Source of the DNA: Aldehydirespirator sp965116665 | GTDB lineage: Bacteria; Actinomycetota; Acidimicrobiia; Acidimicrobiales; Aldehydirespiratoraceae | Direction of reading: 5' to 3' | Assembly: GCA_965116665.1 (NCBI GenBank) | Contig: OZ220709.1 | Location: forward strand, 2,666,001 to 2,730,000 | DNA: 64,000 nucleotides | Part shown: positions 12,932-24,181 of the stretch, piece after piece | How the letters are laid out: every line of letters starts with the position of its first letter | Position numbering within the stretch: the first letter of the stretch is position 1 | Position numbers and translations under genes: made by a program | The notes under the pieces: generated by a model | What the model was told of the DNA's origin: nothing | The model's database searches: none | Seen by the model: the letters and a program-made list of their open reading frames with translations, nothing else

Positions 12932-13978
12932 CTATCCGCCCGCCTTGGAGTTGAGGTCGGCGAGCTGCCCCCTCGTGCCCAGCGCGATCAGCACATCGTC
13001 GGCTGCCAGCACGAAGTCGTCCGGCGGGTCGGTCACGAAGGAGCCGTCACGCCGGACCGCCAGGACGGTCGCGCCGGTGGACTCGTCGATCTCGCAGGCG
13101 GCCAGCGTCCGGCCGGCGAACGGGCCGCCCGCGACGACCGGCGTCTCGGCCAGGCGCACCGAGAGTTCGTCGGCGTGCATGACCACGCCGAGGAAGTCGA
13201 TCACGTCGGGCTCCAGCACCAGGGCGGCCATCCTCGATCCGCCGATCTCGTGTGTGTTGACCACCCGGTCCACGCCGGCCTGGCGGAGCTTCGGCTCCGC
13301 GGAGGAGTCGTTGGAGCGGGCCACGATGAACAGGCTCGGGCGCATCGAGCGGGCCGTCAGGGCGATGTAGAGGTTGTCGACGTCGGAGTCGAGGGCCAGC
13401 ACCAGCGTGCTGGCCCGGTCCAGGCCGGCCGCCGCGAGCACGCTGTCGTCGGTGGCCTCGCCGATGAGGGTGTGGGGCAACCGTTCGCCGTCGAGGTCGC
13501 GGCGGTCGACCACCACCACCGTGCGACCCGCGGCGTCCAGGTCGCGGTGGATGGCCCGACCGACCTGCCCGAAGCCGCACAGCACGACATGGTCGCTCAG
13601 CCGATCAATCTGCTTCTGCATGCGCCGCCTCCGAATCTCGATATCGAGCCGGCCCTCGAACAGTGACTCTATGAGAACGCTCAGGGTGTAGAGGGCCGCG
13701 CCCACCCCGAACATGATCAGCACGATGGTGAACACCCGGTAGCTGTTGGTGACCGTGCCGATCTCCTCGTAGCCGACCGTGGTGATGGTGATGACGGTCT
13801 GGTAGAGCGCCTCCCCCACCGTCAGCCCGAGGCGGTGGTATCCGATAGTGCCCACCGCGGTAACCAGCGCGAGCACGCTGAGCCCGGCCCAAAAACGGCC
13901 CCAGGGGTCCTGGGGGGCGCCCCGCACCAGGTACGGATGACGGCCGCGGCGTCTGCGAACCCGGAACCTCACCGCCAT
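12932..13978 (-). CDS. Two-TM potassium channel with RCK (TrkA-N/TrkA-C) domains
   Basis: In this 348-residue protein, residues 28-100 hold two membrane helices around a pore loop whose filter reads TVGYEEIG, where classic K+ channels have TVGYGD. Residues 128-245 are a TrkA-N Rossmann domain (HVVLCGFGQVGRAIHRDL, then VVVVDRR and GEATDDSVLAAAGL). Residues 265-345 are TrkA-C. The RCK part should form a ligand-gated ring controlling the pore. The start is set at ATG 13978, at the basic stretch before the first helix; the frame is open further upstream, but that lies antisense to the methyltransferase gene. Confidence 0.88.
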   Translation of the reverse strand: MAVRFRVRRRRGRHPYLVRGAPQDPWGRFWAGLSVLALVTAVGTIGYHRLGLTVGEALYQTVITITTVGYEEIGTVTNSYRVFTIVLIMFGVGAALYTLSVLIESLFEGRLDIEIRRRRMQKQIDRLSDHVVLCGFGQVGRAIHRDLDAAGRTVVVVDRRDLDGERLPHTLIGEATDDSVLAAAGLDRASTLVLALDSDVDNLYIALTARSMRPSLFIVARSNDSSAEPKLRQAGVDRVVNTHEIGGSRMAALVLEPDVIDFLGVVMHADELSVRLAETPVVAGGPFAGRTLAACEIDESTGATVLAVRRDGSFVTDPPDDFVLAADDVLIALGTRGQLADLNSKAGG

Positions 13979-14005
13979 CAAGACTAGATCGCACGGCTGG
14001 TCGCG

Positions 14006-14641
14006 ATGGGCCCTTGTACCGTGACTCCCGTGAGCGAAGAGGTGGGTTTGGGCCCCCATCCCGAGCCGTGGCCCGACGGCGACCACCTCGACCGTGAGCT
14101 GCTGCGCGAAGGCGACCGCCGCAACGTGATCGACCGTTACCGGTACTGGAGTGTGGACGCCATCAAGGCCGACCTGGACGCCCGGCGCCACCCGTTCCAT
14201 GTGGCCATCGAGAACTGGGAGCACGACCGCAACATCGGCACCGTGGTGCGCACCGCCAACGCCTTCGCAGCGGCCGGGGTGCACATCGTGGGCCGGCGCA
14301 GATGGAACCGCCGCGGGGCGATGATGACCGACGTGTACCAGCACGTCCGCCATCACGCCTCGGTGGACGATCTCGCCGCCTGGGCCAGGGACGAGGCCCT
14401 GCCGATCGTGGGCATCGACAACCTGCCCGGCGCCGAGCCCCTGGAGACCGCCGGGCTGCCCGAGCGGTGCGTGCTGCTGTTCGGGCAGGAGGGACCGGGC
14501 CTGTCGGAGAAGGCCCGGTCCGCATCCTCTCAGGTGCTCTCCATCTCCCAGTTCGGCTCCACCCGCTCCATCAACGCGGGCGTGGCCGCCGGAGTAGCCA
14601 TGCACGCCTGGATCCGCCGCTGGGCCCCACCGCCCTCGTAG
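14006..14641 (+). CDS. TrmH/SpoU-family RNA 2'-O-methyltransferase
   Basis: The trefoil-knot SPOUT domain is seen in three motifs: HDRNIGTVVRTANAFAAAG (motif 1, near residue 73), VLLFGQEGPGLSEKA (motif 2, near 155) and VLSISQFGSTRSINAGVAAG (motif 3, near 175). It should use SAM to methylate a ribose 2'-OH in tRNA or rRNA; the exact substrate is not readable. At 211 residues it lacks a separate RNA-binding domain. GTG at 14021 or 14030 are alternative starts, and the first 8 residues are not conserved in character. Confidence 0.88.
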   Translation: MGPCTVTPVSEEVGLGPHPEPWPDGDHLDRELLREGDRRNVIDRYRYWSVDAIKADLDARRHPFHVAIENWEHDRNIGTVVRTANAFAAAGVHIVGRRRWNRRGAMMTDVYQHVRHHASVDDLAAWARDEALPIVGIDNLPGAEPLETAGLPERCVLLFGQEGPGLSEKARSASSQVLSISQFGSTRSINAGVAAGVAMHAWIRRWAPPPS

Positions 14642-14753
14642 ACCGGGTCTTGGGAACCGTTCGATCGGCGATCGACGACGACGTCCCTGGACACGACGGC
14701 GCCGGGCGGCGGGTCGTCGTCGGGCGACGGTGAGCGGTAGCGTTGGCGCCCGC

Positions 14754-17432
14754 ATGAGCCGACTCGCCGACGAGACGCCGCGCCGGGCGGCGGTCCCCGA
14801 CAAGCCCGGCCTTGAGGGTCTCGAAGCCAAGTGGGACGCCGAGTGGGAGGCGTCGGGGATCTACCGCTTCGACGCCTCACGGCCCCGCTCCGAGGTCTTC
14901 TCCATCGACACTCCCCCGCCGACGGTCAGCGGCTCGCTGCACGTCGGCCACGTATTCAGCTACACCCACACCGACATCATCGCCCGCTACCGGCGCATGG
15001 CCGGACAGGCCGTCTTCTACCCCATCGGCTGGGACGACAACGGCCTGCCCACCGAGCGGCGGGTGCAGAACTACTACGGCGTGCGCTGCGACCCCTCCAT
15101 GCTCTATGACACGGACTTCTCAGCCCCGCCCGACGCGGGCCGGCCCTCCGCGGTGGCCAAGCGCAGAACCATCGCGGTCAGCCGGCCCAACTTCATCGAG
15201 CTGTGCGAGGAGCTCACCGCCGCCGACGAGAAGGCCTTCGAGGACCTGTTTCGCCACATCGGGCTGTCGGTGGACTGGACCCGCACCTACGCCACCATCG
15301 ACGCCCACTGCCGCCGGGTGTCGCAGCTCGCCTTCCTGGAGAACCTCGAACGGGACGAGGCCTACCAGATCGAGGCGCCGTCGCTGTGGGACGTCTCCTT
15401 CCAGACGGCGGTGGCCCAGGCCGAGCTAGACGACCGCGAGGTGCCGGGCGCCTACCACAAGCTGCGCTTCGCCGGCACCAACGGCGACGACGACATCTGG
15501 ATCGACACCACCCGGCCCGAGCTGGTGCCGTCGTGCGTGGCCCTGGTGGCCCACCCCGACGACGGCCGCTACCGGCCCAGGTTCGGCTCCACGGTGCGCA
15601 CCCCGGTGTTCGACGTTGAGGTGCCGGTGCTGGCCCACGAGCTCGCCGATCCCGAAAAGGGCACCGGAATCGCCATGATCTGCACCTTCGGCGACACCGC
15701 CGACGTCACCTGGTGGCGCGAGCTCGACCTGCCGGTGCGGACCGTGATAGGGCGCGACGGCCGGCTCGCGGCCGAGCCGCCCGCGGCCATCGAGTCGGCC
15801 GCGGGCCGGGCCGCCTACGCCCGCCTGGCCGGCAAGACCGCGGCCCAGGCCCGCACCGAGATCGCGACCGTCTTCGCCGAGTCCGGTGACATCGACGGCG
15901 AGCCCCGCCCCATCACCCATCCGGTGAAGTTCTTCGAGAAGGGCGACAAGCCGCTGGAGATCGTGTCCAGCCGGCAGTGGTACATCCGCAACGGCGGGCG
16001 TGACGACGACCTGCGCCAGGCCCTCATCGACAGGGGCACCCAGATGAACTGGGTGCCGGCGTACATGCGGGCCCGCTACGAGAGCTGGATCGCTGGGCTG
16101 AACGGGGACTGGCTCATCAGCCGCCAGCGCTTCTTCGGTGTGCCCATACCGCTGTGGTACCGCCTCGACGCCGGCGGCTCGCCGGCATGGGACGACCCGA
16201 TCCGTCCCGCCGACGCCGACCTGCCGGTCGACCCGTCAGCCGACTGCCCAGGCGGCTACGACGAGTCCCAGCGGGGCGCGCCCGGCGGGTTCATAGGCGA
16301 CCCTGACGTGATGGACACGTGGGCCACGTCGTCGCTGACACCCCAGATCGCCACCGGCTGGCGCACCGACGAGTCGCTCTATGCCGCCACTTTCCCCATG
16401 GACATGCGGCCCCAGGCCCACGACATCATCCGTACGTGGCTGTTCTCCACCGTGGTTCGGGCCCACTTCGACGCCGACGGGGTGCCGTGGCACAACTGCG
16501 CCCTGTCGGGCTGGATCCTGGACCCGGACCGCAAGAAGATGTCCAAGTCGAGGGGCAACGTGCAGGTGCCGACGGCCCTGCTGGAGCGCTACGGCGCCGA
16601 CGCGGTCCGCTACTGGGCCGCCTGCGGCCGTCCCGGAACCGACACCGCCTTCGACGAGCAGCAGTTCCGCATCGGCCGGCGCTTGGCCGTCAAGCTGCTC
16701 AACGCCTCGAAGTTCGTACTCCGCTTCGAGGATCCTGCGGATACCACACTCAAGACGATCGACGCCCTAGCCCTGGCGCCGGACGTCGGCCTGCAGCCGG
16801 GGCTGGGGATGTCGGGAATCAGCCAGGTGCTGGACCGCTCGATGCTTCACCGCCTGGCTGATCTGGTGGACGGGGCGACCCGGGCCCTGGAGGACTTCGA
16901 CTACGCCCGGGCGCTCGAGCGCACGGAGTCGTTCTTCTGGTCGTTCACCGACGACTACCTGGAGTTGGTAAAGGCCCGCGCTTACGGTGAGATCGAAGCC
17001 GACACCAACTCTCTCATTAGCCCGATGATCTCAGCCCGCTCGGCTCTGAGGGCTGCGCTCAGGGTGCTCCAGCAGCTGTTCGCGCCGTTCATGCCCTTCG
17101 TTGCCGAGGAGGTATGGAGCTGGTGGCAAGAGGACTCGATCCATGCCTCGGCCTGGCCGGACTCCAAGCCCCTCCGGACGGCGGCCGGCGACGCGGGCAC
17201 GGTGCCGAGCGCGGTAGCCGCGGCGGTGCTGGGCGAGGTTCGCCGGGCCAAGTCCGATGCCAAGCGGCCGTTGCGCACCGAGGTGGTCCGGGCCACGGTC
17301 ACCGACACGGCGGAGCGCCTGGCGGTGCTGGGCACGGTCGCCGCCGATGTCTGCGCCGCGGGCCGCGTCACCGAGCTGATCCTCGCCGAAGGCGACGAGC
17401 TGTCGGTGACCTGCGAACTGGCCCCCGCCTGA
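14754..17432 (+). CDS. valS: Valine--tRNA ligase
   Basis: The 892-residue class I aminoacyl-tRNA synthetase charges tRNA-Val. The HIGH motif is LHVGH at residues 62-66, in the context PPPTVSGSLHVGH typical of ValRS, and KMSKS is at 595-599. Between them lies the CP1 editing domain (about 170-420). The anticodon-binding helical domain follows (about 650-780, with PFMPFVAEEVWSWW). The terminal 100 residues are shorter than the coiled coil of E. coli ValRS. The ATG at 14754 is preferred over a GTG at 14730 because the homologous region begins only at about residue 15. Confidence 0.96.
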   Translation: MSRLADETPRRAAVPDKPGLEGLEAKWDAEWEASGIYRFDASRPRSEVFSIDTPPPTVSGSLHVGHVFSYTHTDIIARYRRMAGQAVFYPIGWDDNGLPTERRVQNYYGVRCDPSMLYDTDFSAPPDAGRPSAVAKRRTIAVSRPNFIELCEELTAADEKAFEDLFRHIGLSVDWTRTYATIDAHCRRVSQLAFLENLERDEAYQIEAPSLWDVSFQTAVAQAELDDREVPGAYHKLRFAGTNGDDDIWIDTTRPELVPSCVALVAHPDDGRYRPRFGSTVRTPVFDVEVPVLAHELADPEKGTGIAMICTFGDTADVTWWRELDLPVRTVIGRDGRLAAEPPAAIESAAGRAAYARLAGKTAAQARTEIATVFAESGDIDGEPRPITHPVKFFEKGDKPLEIVSSRQWYIRNGGRDDDLRQALIDRGTQMNWVPAYMRARYESWIAGLNGDWLISRQRFFGVPIPLWYRLDAGGSPAWDDPIRPADADLPVDPSADCPGGYDESQRGAPGGFIGDPDVMDTWATSSLTPQIATGWRTDESLYAATFPMDMRPQAHDIIRTWLFSTVVRAHFDADGVPWHNCALSGWILDPDRKKMSKSRGNVQVPTALLERYGADAVRYWAACGRPGTDTAFDEQQFRIGRRLAVKLLNASKFVLRFEDPADTTLKTIDALALAPDVGLQPGLGMSGISQVLDRSMLHRLADLVDGATRALEDFDYARALERTESFFWSFTDDYLELVKARAYGEIEADTNSLISPMISARSALRAALRVLQQLFAPFMPFVAEEVWSWWQEDSIHASAWPDSKPLRTAAGDAGTVPSAVAAAVLGEVRRAKSDAKRPLRTEVVRATVTDTAERLAVLGTVAADVCAAGRVTELILAEGDELSVTCELAPA

Positions 17433-17443
17433 CCCCCGGAACT

Positions 17444-17481
17444 GGCAGCCGAGAACACCCAGGACCGCACTCCTGGCTGCC
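17444..17481. terminator. Candidate bidirectional terminator hairpin
   Basis: Inverted arms CCAGGA (17459-17464) and TCCTGG (17471-17476) enclose a 6-base loop. An outer pair GGCAG (17444-17448)/CTGCC (17477-17481) could extend the stem with a bulge. It lies between the convergent valS and amine oxidase genes. No T-run follows, which is common in high-GC actinomycetes. Confidence 0.4.
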
Positions 17482-17500
17482 CATTGCCGAGGGGTCGGGG

Positions 17501-18943
17501 TCAGCGCAGCAAGCCGGAGATCTGGCGGGCGGCCCGGCGGCCCGACAGCAGGGCGCCGTGCACCGTGGACGGGAACCGGCTGTGGGTGGCCTCGCCCGCG
17601 AAGAAGAGCCGGTCGCCCACGGGGCGGGCCATGTCCCGGTAGGTGTCGAACTCCACGCCCACCGGCAGGTAGGAGTACGAGCCCCGACTCCACGGGTCCG
17701 ACCCCCAGCGGGTGCTGACCGCGTCGACCGGCGCGGGCACGCCGGAGAACATGGCCTCGAGTGCCTCGACCGCCCGTGACGTGAGCTCGGCATCGGAATA
17801 CGCCTCAGTCTCGGCCCCGAACGAGCCGGGGTTGAACATGGCCAGCACCGGTTGGCCCAGGTACGGGTAGAGGTTCAGCGTCTCGGACCACTGGCCGGGC
17901 CGCTGGCCCGCATAGCCGATCCACTCGATGTCTCGGTCCCAGAAGGGCTCGTCGAACAGCAGGGCCGTCCGGTTGAGGATTCCCATTTCCAGGGCGGCGA
18001 TCGCGTCCCGCATGGCCGGTGGCAGTGCCGGGGTGAACGAGATCGCCTCCGCCTTGAGCACGCCGAGGGGAACGGTGACCACCACCCTGTCGGCCTCGAA
18101 GCTGTCACCCGACTCCGTGGTGACCACCACGGTGGGCCCGGAGTGGTCGATCCCCGCCACCGGATGATCGAGACGGATGTCGCGGCCCTCGGCCAGCACG
18201 TCGACTATCTGGCTGTATCCCTGCGGGAAAACCACATCGCCGCCCCGCATCGTGCTCGGCCCGTCGTAGCTCAGGATGGACAGGTCGCTGATGTCGGCCC
18301 CGAACTCGTGGGAGAACATCGACGACAGCGAGTACAGCCACAGGCGCCGGTCGTCGTCGCTGAGGCCGTGGGTTACCGCGAAGTGCTCGAAGACATCGGC
18401 GAGGGACGCTTCGGGCATCTCGTAGGCCAGCGCCATGTACTGACCCCACAACGCCGGGTCGACCGGCTCAGCCGGCCGGCCGCCATGGTCGTAGAGGACC
18501 GCGTTGTCGTAGTCGGTCTCAGCCGTTGCGATGGCGTTGCTCTCCACGATGGCGCTGACCGGATTTCCCCGGACCCCGTGGATCCATGTCGCCCCCAGCT
18601 CCACGGGTATTCCGTCGCCGATGCTGGAGGTCCAGATACGCCCGCCGACCCGGGCTCGTGCCTCCAGCAGCACGACGTTGCCGAACCCCCGGACCTGGAG
18701 CTCATCGGCGGCAGCCAGCGCGGCGGCACCCGCACCGACGATGACGATCCGCTCGCCGGTCGCGACCGGAGGGTCCGCAGGCTGCGGGTCCGCAGGCTGC
18801 GCTTCGAGGCCCCGCTGGCCGTCGTCGGCGTCACCGCAGGACGCCAGCAGGGGTGCGGCCGCGGCCAGACCGGCCACTCCGAGCCCGCCCTTGATGAAGT
18901 CCCGGCGCGGCCGCTGATCACCAGCCGCTCGCCCGCTCGACAC
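17501..18943 (-). CDS. Exported flavin-containing amine oxidase (Tat lipoprotein)
   Basis: A 480-residue FAD protein that should oxidise an amine to an aldehyde with H2O2 release. It has a Tat motif RRDFIK at residues 13-18, a hydrophobic stretch and a lipobox LASC ending at C36, so it is probably anchored outside the membrane. The FAD-binding IVIVGAGAAALAAADEL comes near 68, followed by LEARARVGGRIWT and GATWIHG, with the C-terminal FAD contact LFFAGEATHSRFPSTVHGA. A linker holds two copies of the peptide PADPQ, from an exact 15-bp tandem duplication at 18771-18800. The substrate is unknown. Confidence 0.88.
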   Translation of the reverse strand: MSSGRAAGDQRPRRDFIKGGLGVAGLAAAAPLLASCGDADDGQRGLEAQPADPQPADPPVATGERIVIVGAGAAALAAADELQVRGFGNVVLLEARARVGGRIWTSSIGDGIPVELGATWIHGVRGNPVSAIVESNAIATAETDYDNAVLYDHGGRPAEPVDPALWGQYMALAYEMPEASLADVFEHFAVTHGLSDDDRRLWLYSLSSMFSHEFGADISDLSILSYDGPSTMRGGDVVFPQGYSQIVDVLAEGRDIRLDHPVAGIDHSGPTVVVTTESGDSFEADRVVVTVPLGVLKAEAISFTPALPPAMRDAIAALEMGILNRTALLFDEPFWDRDIEWIGYAGQRPGQWSETLNLYPYLGQPVLAMFNPGSFGAETEAYSDAELTSRAVEALEAMFSGVPAPVDAVSTRWGSDPWSRGSYSYLPVGVEFDTYRDMARPVGDRLFFAGEATHSRFPSTVHGALLSGRRAARQISGLLR

Positions 18944-19089
18944 CCGGCTAGTCCTACTCGTGAACGGTGGCGCCGGCCGGGCTCACCGGTCCTGTATTCA
19001 TTGCTCCAGTGTGGCGGCCCAAGGTGAACATCAGGTAAGAAGTTCACGTCCGTGGGCTCGGGCGCCTGGCAGGCCGGTAGGGTCCGCGG
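18944..19089. promoter_or_regulatory. Divergent promoter region between the amine oxidase and surE
   Basis: The 146-bp space between divergent starts must hold promoters for both genes. An inverted repeat GTGAAC (19024-19029)/GTTCAC (19042-19047) with a 12-base spacer is the clearest dyad and could be an operator. No standard -35/-10 pair is evident. Confidence 0.35.
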
Positions 19090-19914
19090 GTGCGTATTCT
19101 CGTCACCAACGACGACGGCATCGACTCCATCGGGCTGCATGTGCTGGCCCGGGCCATGGCCACCATCGGCGATGTGGTGGTGGTGGCGCCCGACAAGGAG
19201 TACTCGGGCTACGGAGCGGCCTTCGGACCTCTGCACCTGATCCAGCCCGAGGTGCATCGGGCCCGCATCGACGGCATAGACGAGGTGTGGTCGGTGACCG
19301 GCCCGCCCGCGCTTTGCGTGATGTTCGGGCGCCTGAACCTCTTCGGCCGCTACGACCTGGTTGTGGCGGGCATCAACCCCGGCGCCAATGTGGGCCGCTC
19401 GGTGTACCACTCGGGGACGGTCGGAGCCTGCTTGACCGCCCGCAACGGCGGGGTGTCGGGCGTGGCGGTGAGCCAGTCGGTGGAGTCGTTCGGCGTGGAG
19501 GGCCAGGCCTGGGAGGAGACGCTCGCGGACCAGCCCTGGCACAGTGCCGCCACCGTTGCTGCCGCCGCCGTGAAGGGACTCATCACCGACCTGCCGCAGA
19601 GCCCGGTAGTGCTCAACATCAACGTCCCCGGCCGGGACCTGGCCGGGATCAAGGGCTGGAAGCGCACCGAAGTCGGTATCGAGCCGCCCCGCTCGATGGC
19701 CACCGCCCATCTCGAGCCGAGGCCGGGCCACACCGACGCCTTCCGGGTGAAGATGGACTGGGGCGAGGCCATCGAGCTTCCCGAGCACACCGACGGCGGC
19801 GCGGTGATGGCCGGCTGGGTGTCGGTCGGATGGCTCGGCCGGCTGGAGTCGACCGAGCCGGACTTCGACGGTGCGGCCGAGGCCGAGTCCCGTCTCGACA
19901 AGCTGCTCGGCTGA
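19090..19914 (+). CDS. surE: 5'/3'-nucleotidase SurE
   Basis: The 274-residue metal-dependent phosphatase acts on nucleoside monophosphates. The N-terminal MRILVTNDDGIDSIG carries the metal-binding DD pair (D8-D9). The YSGYG serine loop is near 38 and GINPGANVGRSVYHSGTVG near 96-114, supplying the metal-binding asparagine and phosphate loop. The length is typical. GTG starts directly at the conserved N-terminus. Confidence 0.93.
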   Translation: MRILVTNDDGIDSIGLHVLARAMATIGDVVVVAPDKEYSGYGAAFGPLHLIQPEVHRARIDGIDEVWSVTGPPALCVMFGRLNLFGRYDLVVAGINPGANVGRSVYHSGTVGACLTARNGGVSGVAVSQSVESFGVEGQAWEETLADQPWHSAATVAAAAVKGLITDLPQSPVVLNINVPGRDLAGIKGWKRTEVGIEPPRSMATAHLEPRPGHTDAFRVKMDWGEAIELPEHTDGGAVMAGWVSVGWLGRLESTEPDFDGAAEAESRLDKLLG

Positions 19915-19952
19915 CCCGTTTACCTCTAGCTCGGACGTAGCGTTGGGCGGTG

Positions 19953-21878
<1,926 letters not shown>

Positions 21879-21887
21879 AACCGCAAA

Positions 21888-23444
21888 ATGCTGCTCGCCG
21901 ATCTCGTCGCCTGCACCGACGGAGTGGCTGCCACCTCATCGCGCACCGCGAAGATCGAGGCCCTGGCCGGGCTGCTGATCGGCGCGGCCGGACCCGAGGC
22001 CGGCGTCGTGGCCGGCCTGATCGCCGGCGATCCCCGCCAGGGACGCATCGGGGTGGGCTGGGCGACGGTGGCCGGGCTCCGGACACGGCCGGCTGCTCGG
22101 GCGTCGCTGTCGGTAGCCGATCTCGACGCCATGCTCGACGCGGTCGCGGGCGCATCCGGTGACGGATCGACCCAGCGGCGCCTCGACCTCCTCGGCGACT
22201 TCCTAGCCCGGGCCACCGGCGCGGAGACCGATTTCGTGAGGCGGCTGCTGGTGGGTGAGCTGCGCCAGGGAGCCAGCGAGGGTGTGGTGGTGGAGGCCGT
22301 CGCCCGGGCCGCCGGCGTGCCCGCGGCTCCAGTCCGGCGGGCTCTGATGCTGTCGGGAGACCTCGGCGAGACCGCTGAGATCGCCCTGTCACAGCGGCGG
22401 CCCGGTCTGGACGCGGTGGGCTTCCAGCCCTTGCGGCCGATCCGGCCGATGCTGGCCTCCACCGCCGACGGCGCCGCCTCCGCCGTCGCGGAGCTGGGCC
22501 GGTGCTCGGTGGAGTGGAAGCTCGACGGGATCCGCATCCAGGCGCACCGGCAGGGCGACGAAGTGCGGGTCTGGACCCGCAACCTCAACGAGGTCACCGG
22601 CCGTCTGGGCGAGGTGGTCGACGTAATGAGAGACCTCCCCGTCGACACCGTGGCTCTTGACGGGGAGGTGCTCGGACTGGCCGAGGACCTCTCCCCGGCA
22701 GCCTTCCAGGACACCATGGGCCGGGTGGGCACCAGGCGAGCCGGCGGAACCGCTGCGGCCGGCGTGGGACCGGTGCGTGTGGCACCCGTGTTCTTCGATG
22801 TCCTGCACCTCGACGGGCGGGACCTGCTCGACGATCCCCTGGAGGCTCGGCTGGCGTGCCTGAGCCGGGCCGCCGGCGATTACCGCATACCCGGCGTCGT
22901 CACCGACGATCCCGACGAGGCCGAGCGAACCTTCGACGCCGCGGTGGCCGCCGGCCACGAGGGCGTGATGGTGAAGGCGGCAGGCTCGCCCTACGCCGCG
23001 GGCCGGCGGGGCAAGGCCTGGCGCAAGGTGAAGCCGGTCCGCCACCTCGACCTGGTGGTGCTGGCGGTGGAGCCGGGAAGCGGGCGCCGCCGCAACTGGC
23101 TGTCCAACATCCACCTCGGCGCCCGGGACCCCGACGGGGGCTTCGTGATGGTGGGCAAGACGTTCAAGGGCATGACCGACGAGATGCTCGAATGGCAGAC
23201 CGGCCGCTTCGAGGAGCTCGCCACCGAGCGGAACTCCTATGTCGTGAAGGTGAGGCCCGAACAGGTGGTGGAGATCGCGGTCGACGGCGTGCAGCGCTCG
23301 AGCCGGTACCCCGGCGGCGTGGCCCTGCGCTTCGCCCGGGTCCTGCGCTACCGCAGCGACAAGCCGGCCGCCGAGGCCGACACCATCGCCACGGTCCGCG
23401 GCCTCCTCGTGAGTCGAGCGGGTTCTATAGGCTCGCAGCCATGA
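21888..23444 (+). CDS. ATP-dependent DNA ligase (LigB-like)
   Basis: This 518-residue enzyme seals nicks with ATP. An N-terminal helical DNA-binding domain (1-185) is followed by the adenylation domain with the AMP-accepting lysine K211 in WKLDGIRIQ. Motif III is near VFFDVLHLDG, motif IV near EGVMVKAAGSPYAAGRRG, and motif V at WRKVKPV. The OB-fold ends the protein. The size and layout match actinobacterial LigB rather than the NAD-dependent LigA. It starts 9 bases after the ABC-F stop and overlaps the next gene (ATGA). Confidence 0.92.
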   Translation: MLLADLVACTDGVAATSSRTAKIEALAGLLIGAAGPEAGVVAGLIAGDPRQGRIGVGWATVAGLRTRPAARASLSVADLDAMLDAVAGASGDGSTQRRLDLLGDFLARATGAETDFVRRLLVGELRQGASEGVVVEAVARAAGVPAAPVRRALMLSGDLGETAEIALSQRRPGLDAVGFQPLRPIRPMLASTADGAASAVAELGRCSVEWKLDGIRIQAHRQGDEVRVWTRNLNEVTGRLGEVVDVMRDLPVDTVALDGEVLGLAEDLSPAAFQDTMGRVGTRRAGGTAAAGVGPVRVAPVFFDVLHLDGRDLLDDPLEARLACLSRAAGDYRIPGVVTDDPDEAERTFDAAVAAGHEGVMVKAAGSPYAAGRRGKAWRKVKPVRHLDLVVLAVEPGSGRRRNWLSNIHLGARDPDGGFVMVGKTFKGMTDEMLEWQTGRFEELATERNSYVVKVRPEQVVEIAVDGVQRSSRYPGGVALRFARVLRYRSDKPAAEADTIATVRGLLVSRAGSIGSQP

Positions 23445-23737
23445 CCGGCTCGCCCATCATCACGGTCACGGACGACACACCCGGGACGCAGGCTCCGGCG
23501 CCCGGAACCTCGACGGTCACCGAACCCGAGGCCCGACCGGTGACCGACGACGGAGACCACGACCGCTTCGCCCACTACACCCGGCGGGCCGACGCCAACC
23601 GGGCCTATGTCGAGGGCACCCCGATACGGGCGCTCTGCGGCAAAGTGTGGGTCCCGAGCCGGGATCCGTCCCGTTACCCCGTGTGCCCGGAGTGCACCAA
23701 GATCCGGGAGCGCCTCCGCAGGCGGGCCTACAACTGA
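23441..23737 (+). CDS. DUF3039 zinc-finger protein
   Basis: A 98-residue protein with a disordered acidic N-terminus and a conserved C-terminal part: HDRFAHYTRRADANRAYVEG, then RALCGKVWVPSRDPSRYPVC and PECTK. The pair C-G-K near 69 and CPEC near 86 suggest a zinc ribbon. The family is confined to actinobacteria and has no known function. It overlaps the ligase stop by ATGA, so the two are probably co-expressed. Confidence 0.85.
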   Translation: MTGSPIITVTDDTPGTQAPAPGTSTVTEPEARPVTDDGDHDRFAHYTRRADANRAYVEGTPIRALCGKVWVPSRDPSRYPVCPECTKIRERLRRRAYN

Positions 23738-23772
23738 GCGGGACAGGGGCGCTTGCGGGCGGGCCCACGGCC

Positions 23773-24180
23773 ATGCGCACCCACCTCCAGGGCGCCTTCC
23801 TGCTGATCGTCCTGCTGCTCGCCTTCTGGTGGGCACTGAACTGGGCCGGCCCGATCTTCGACAGCGCCCTGGGCGGAGCGGACGGCGCCATCGTGGCCAG
23901 AGCGCCCTCGGAGGAGGACACGGCGGCCGCCGATCAGGCCGCCGCGGACGAGCCTCTCGACGGGAACGAGGTCGCCGCGTTGCAGGGAGCGCTGCTCCAG
24001 GTCGGCTACAGTCCCGGCCCGATCGACGGGATAATGGGCGAGCTGACCAGGGCGGCCATCGAGGAGGCCAAGAGGGATCTGGGACTGGCCGAGGCGTCTG
24101 ACCGCGAACTCCTCAAGACCCTCGAGCCCGCGGTCGAAGCCCTCGAGACTGCCCCCGACTCCGCCGAGCCGGACTCCTGA
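23773..24180 (+). CDS. Membrane-anchored peptidoglycan-binding-like protein
   Basis: The 135-residue protein has one N-terminal hydrophobic helix (about 9-27, GAFLLIVLLLAFWWALNWAG), an acidic alanine-rich linker (45-75), and a PG_binding_1-like helical module (NEVAALQGALLQVGYSPG, then PIDGIMGELTRAAIEEAK; about 74-115). It is probably attached to the inner membrane with its domain outside, possibly touching cell-wall peptidoglycan. It starts 36 bases after the DUF3039 stop. The start could also lie slightly upstream. Confidence 0.65.
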   Translation: MRTHLQGAFLLIVLLLAFWWALNWAGPIFDSALGGADGAIVARAPSEEDTAAADQAAADEPLDGNEVAALQGALLQVGYSPGPIDGIMGELTRAAIEEAKRDLGLAEASDRELLKTLEPAVEALETAPDSAEPDS

Positions 24181-24181
24181 C

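Noticed and set aside
13979..14830. N-terminal extension of the RCK channel back to 14830
   Set aside because: The extension lies antisense to the SpoU methyltransferase gene and looks like shadow coding; ATG 13978 begins at the basic stretch before the first membrane helix.
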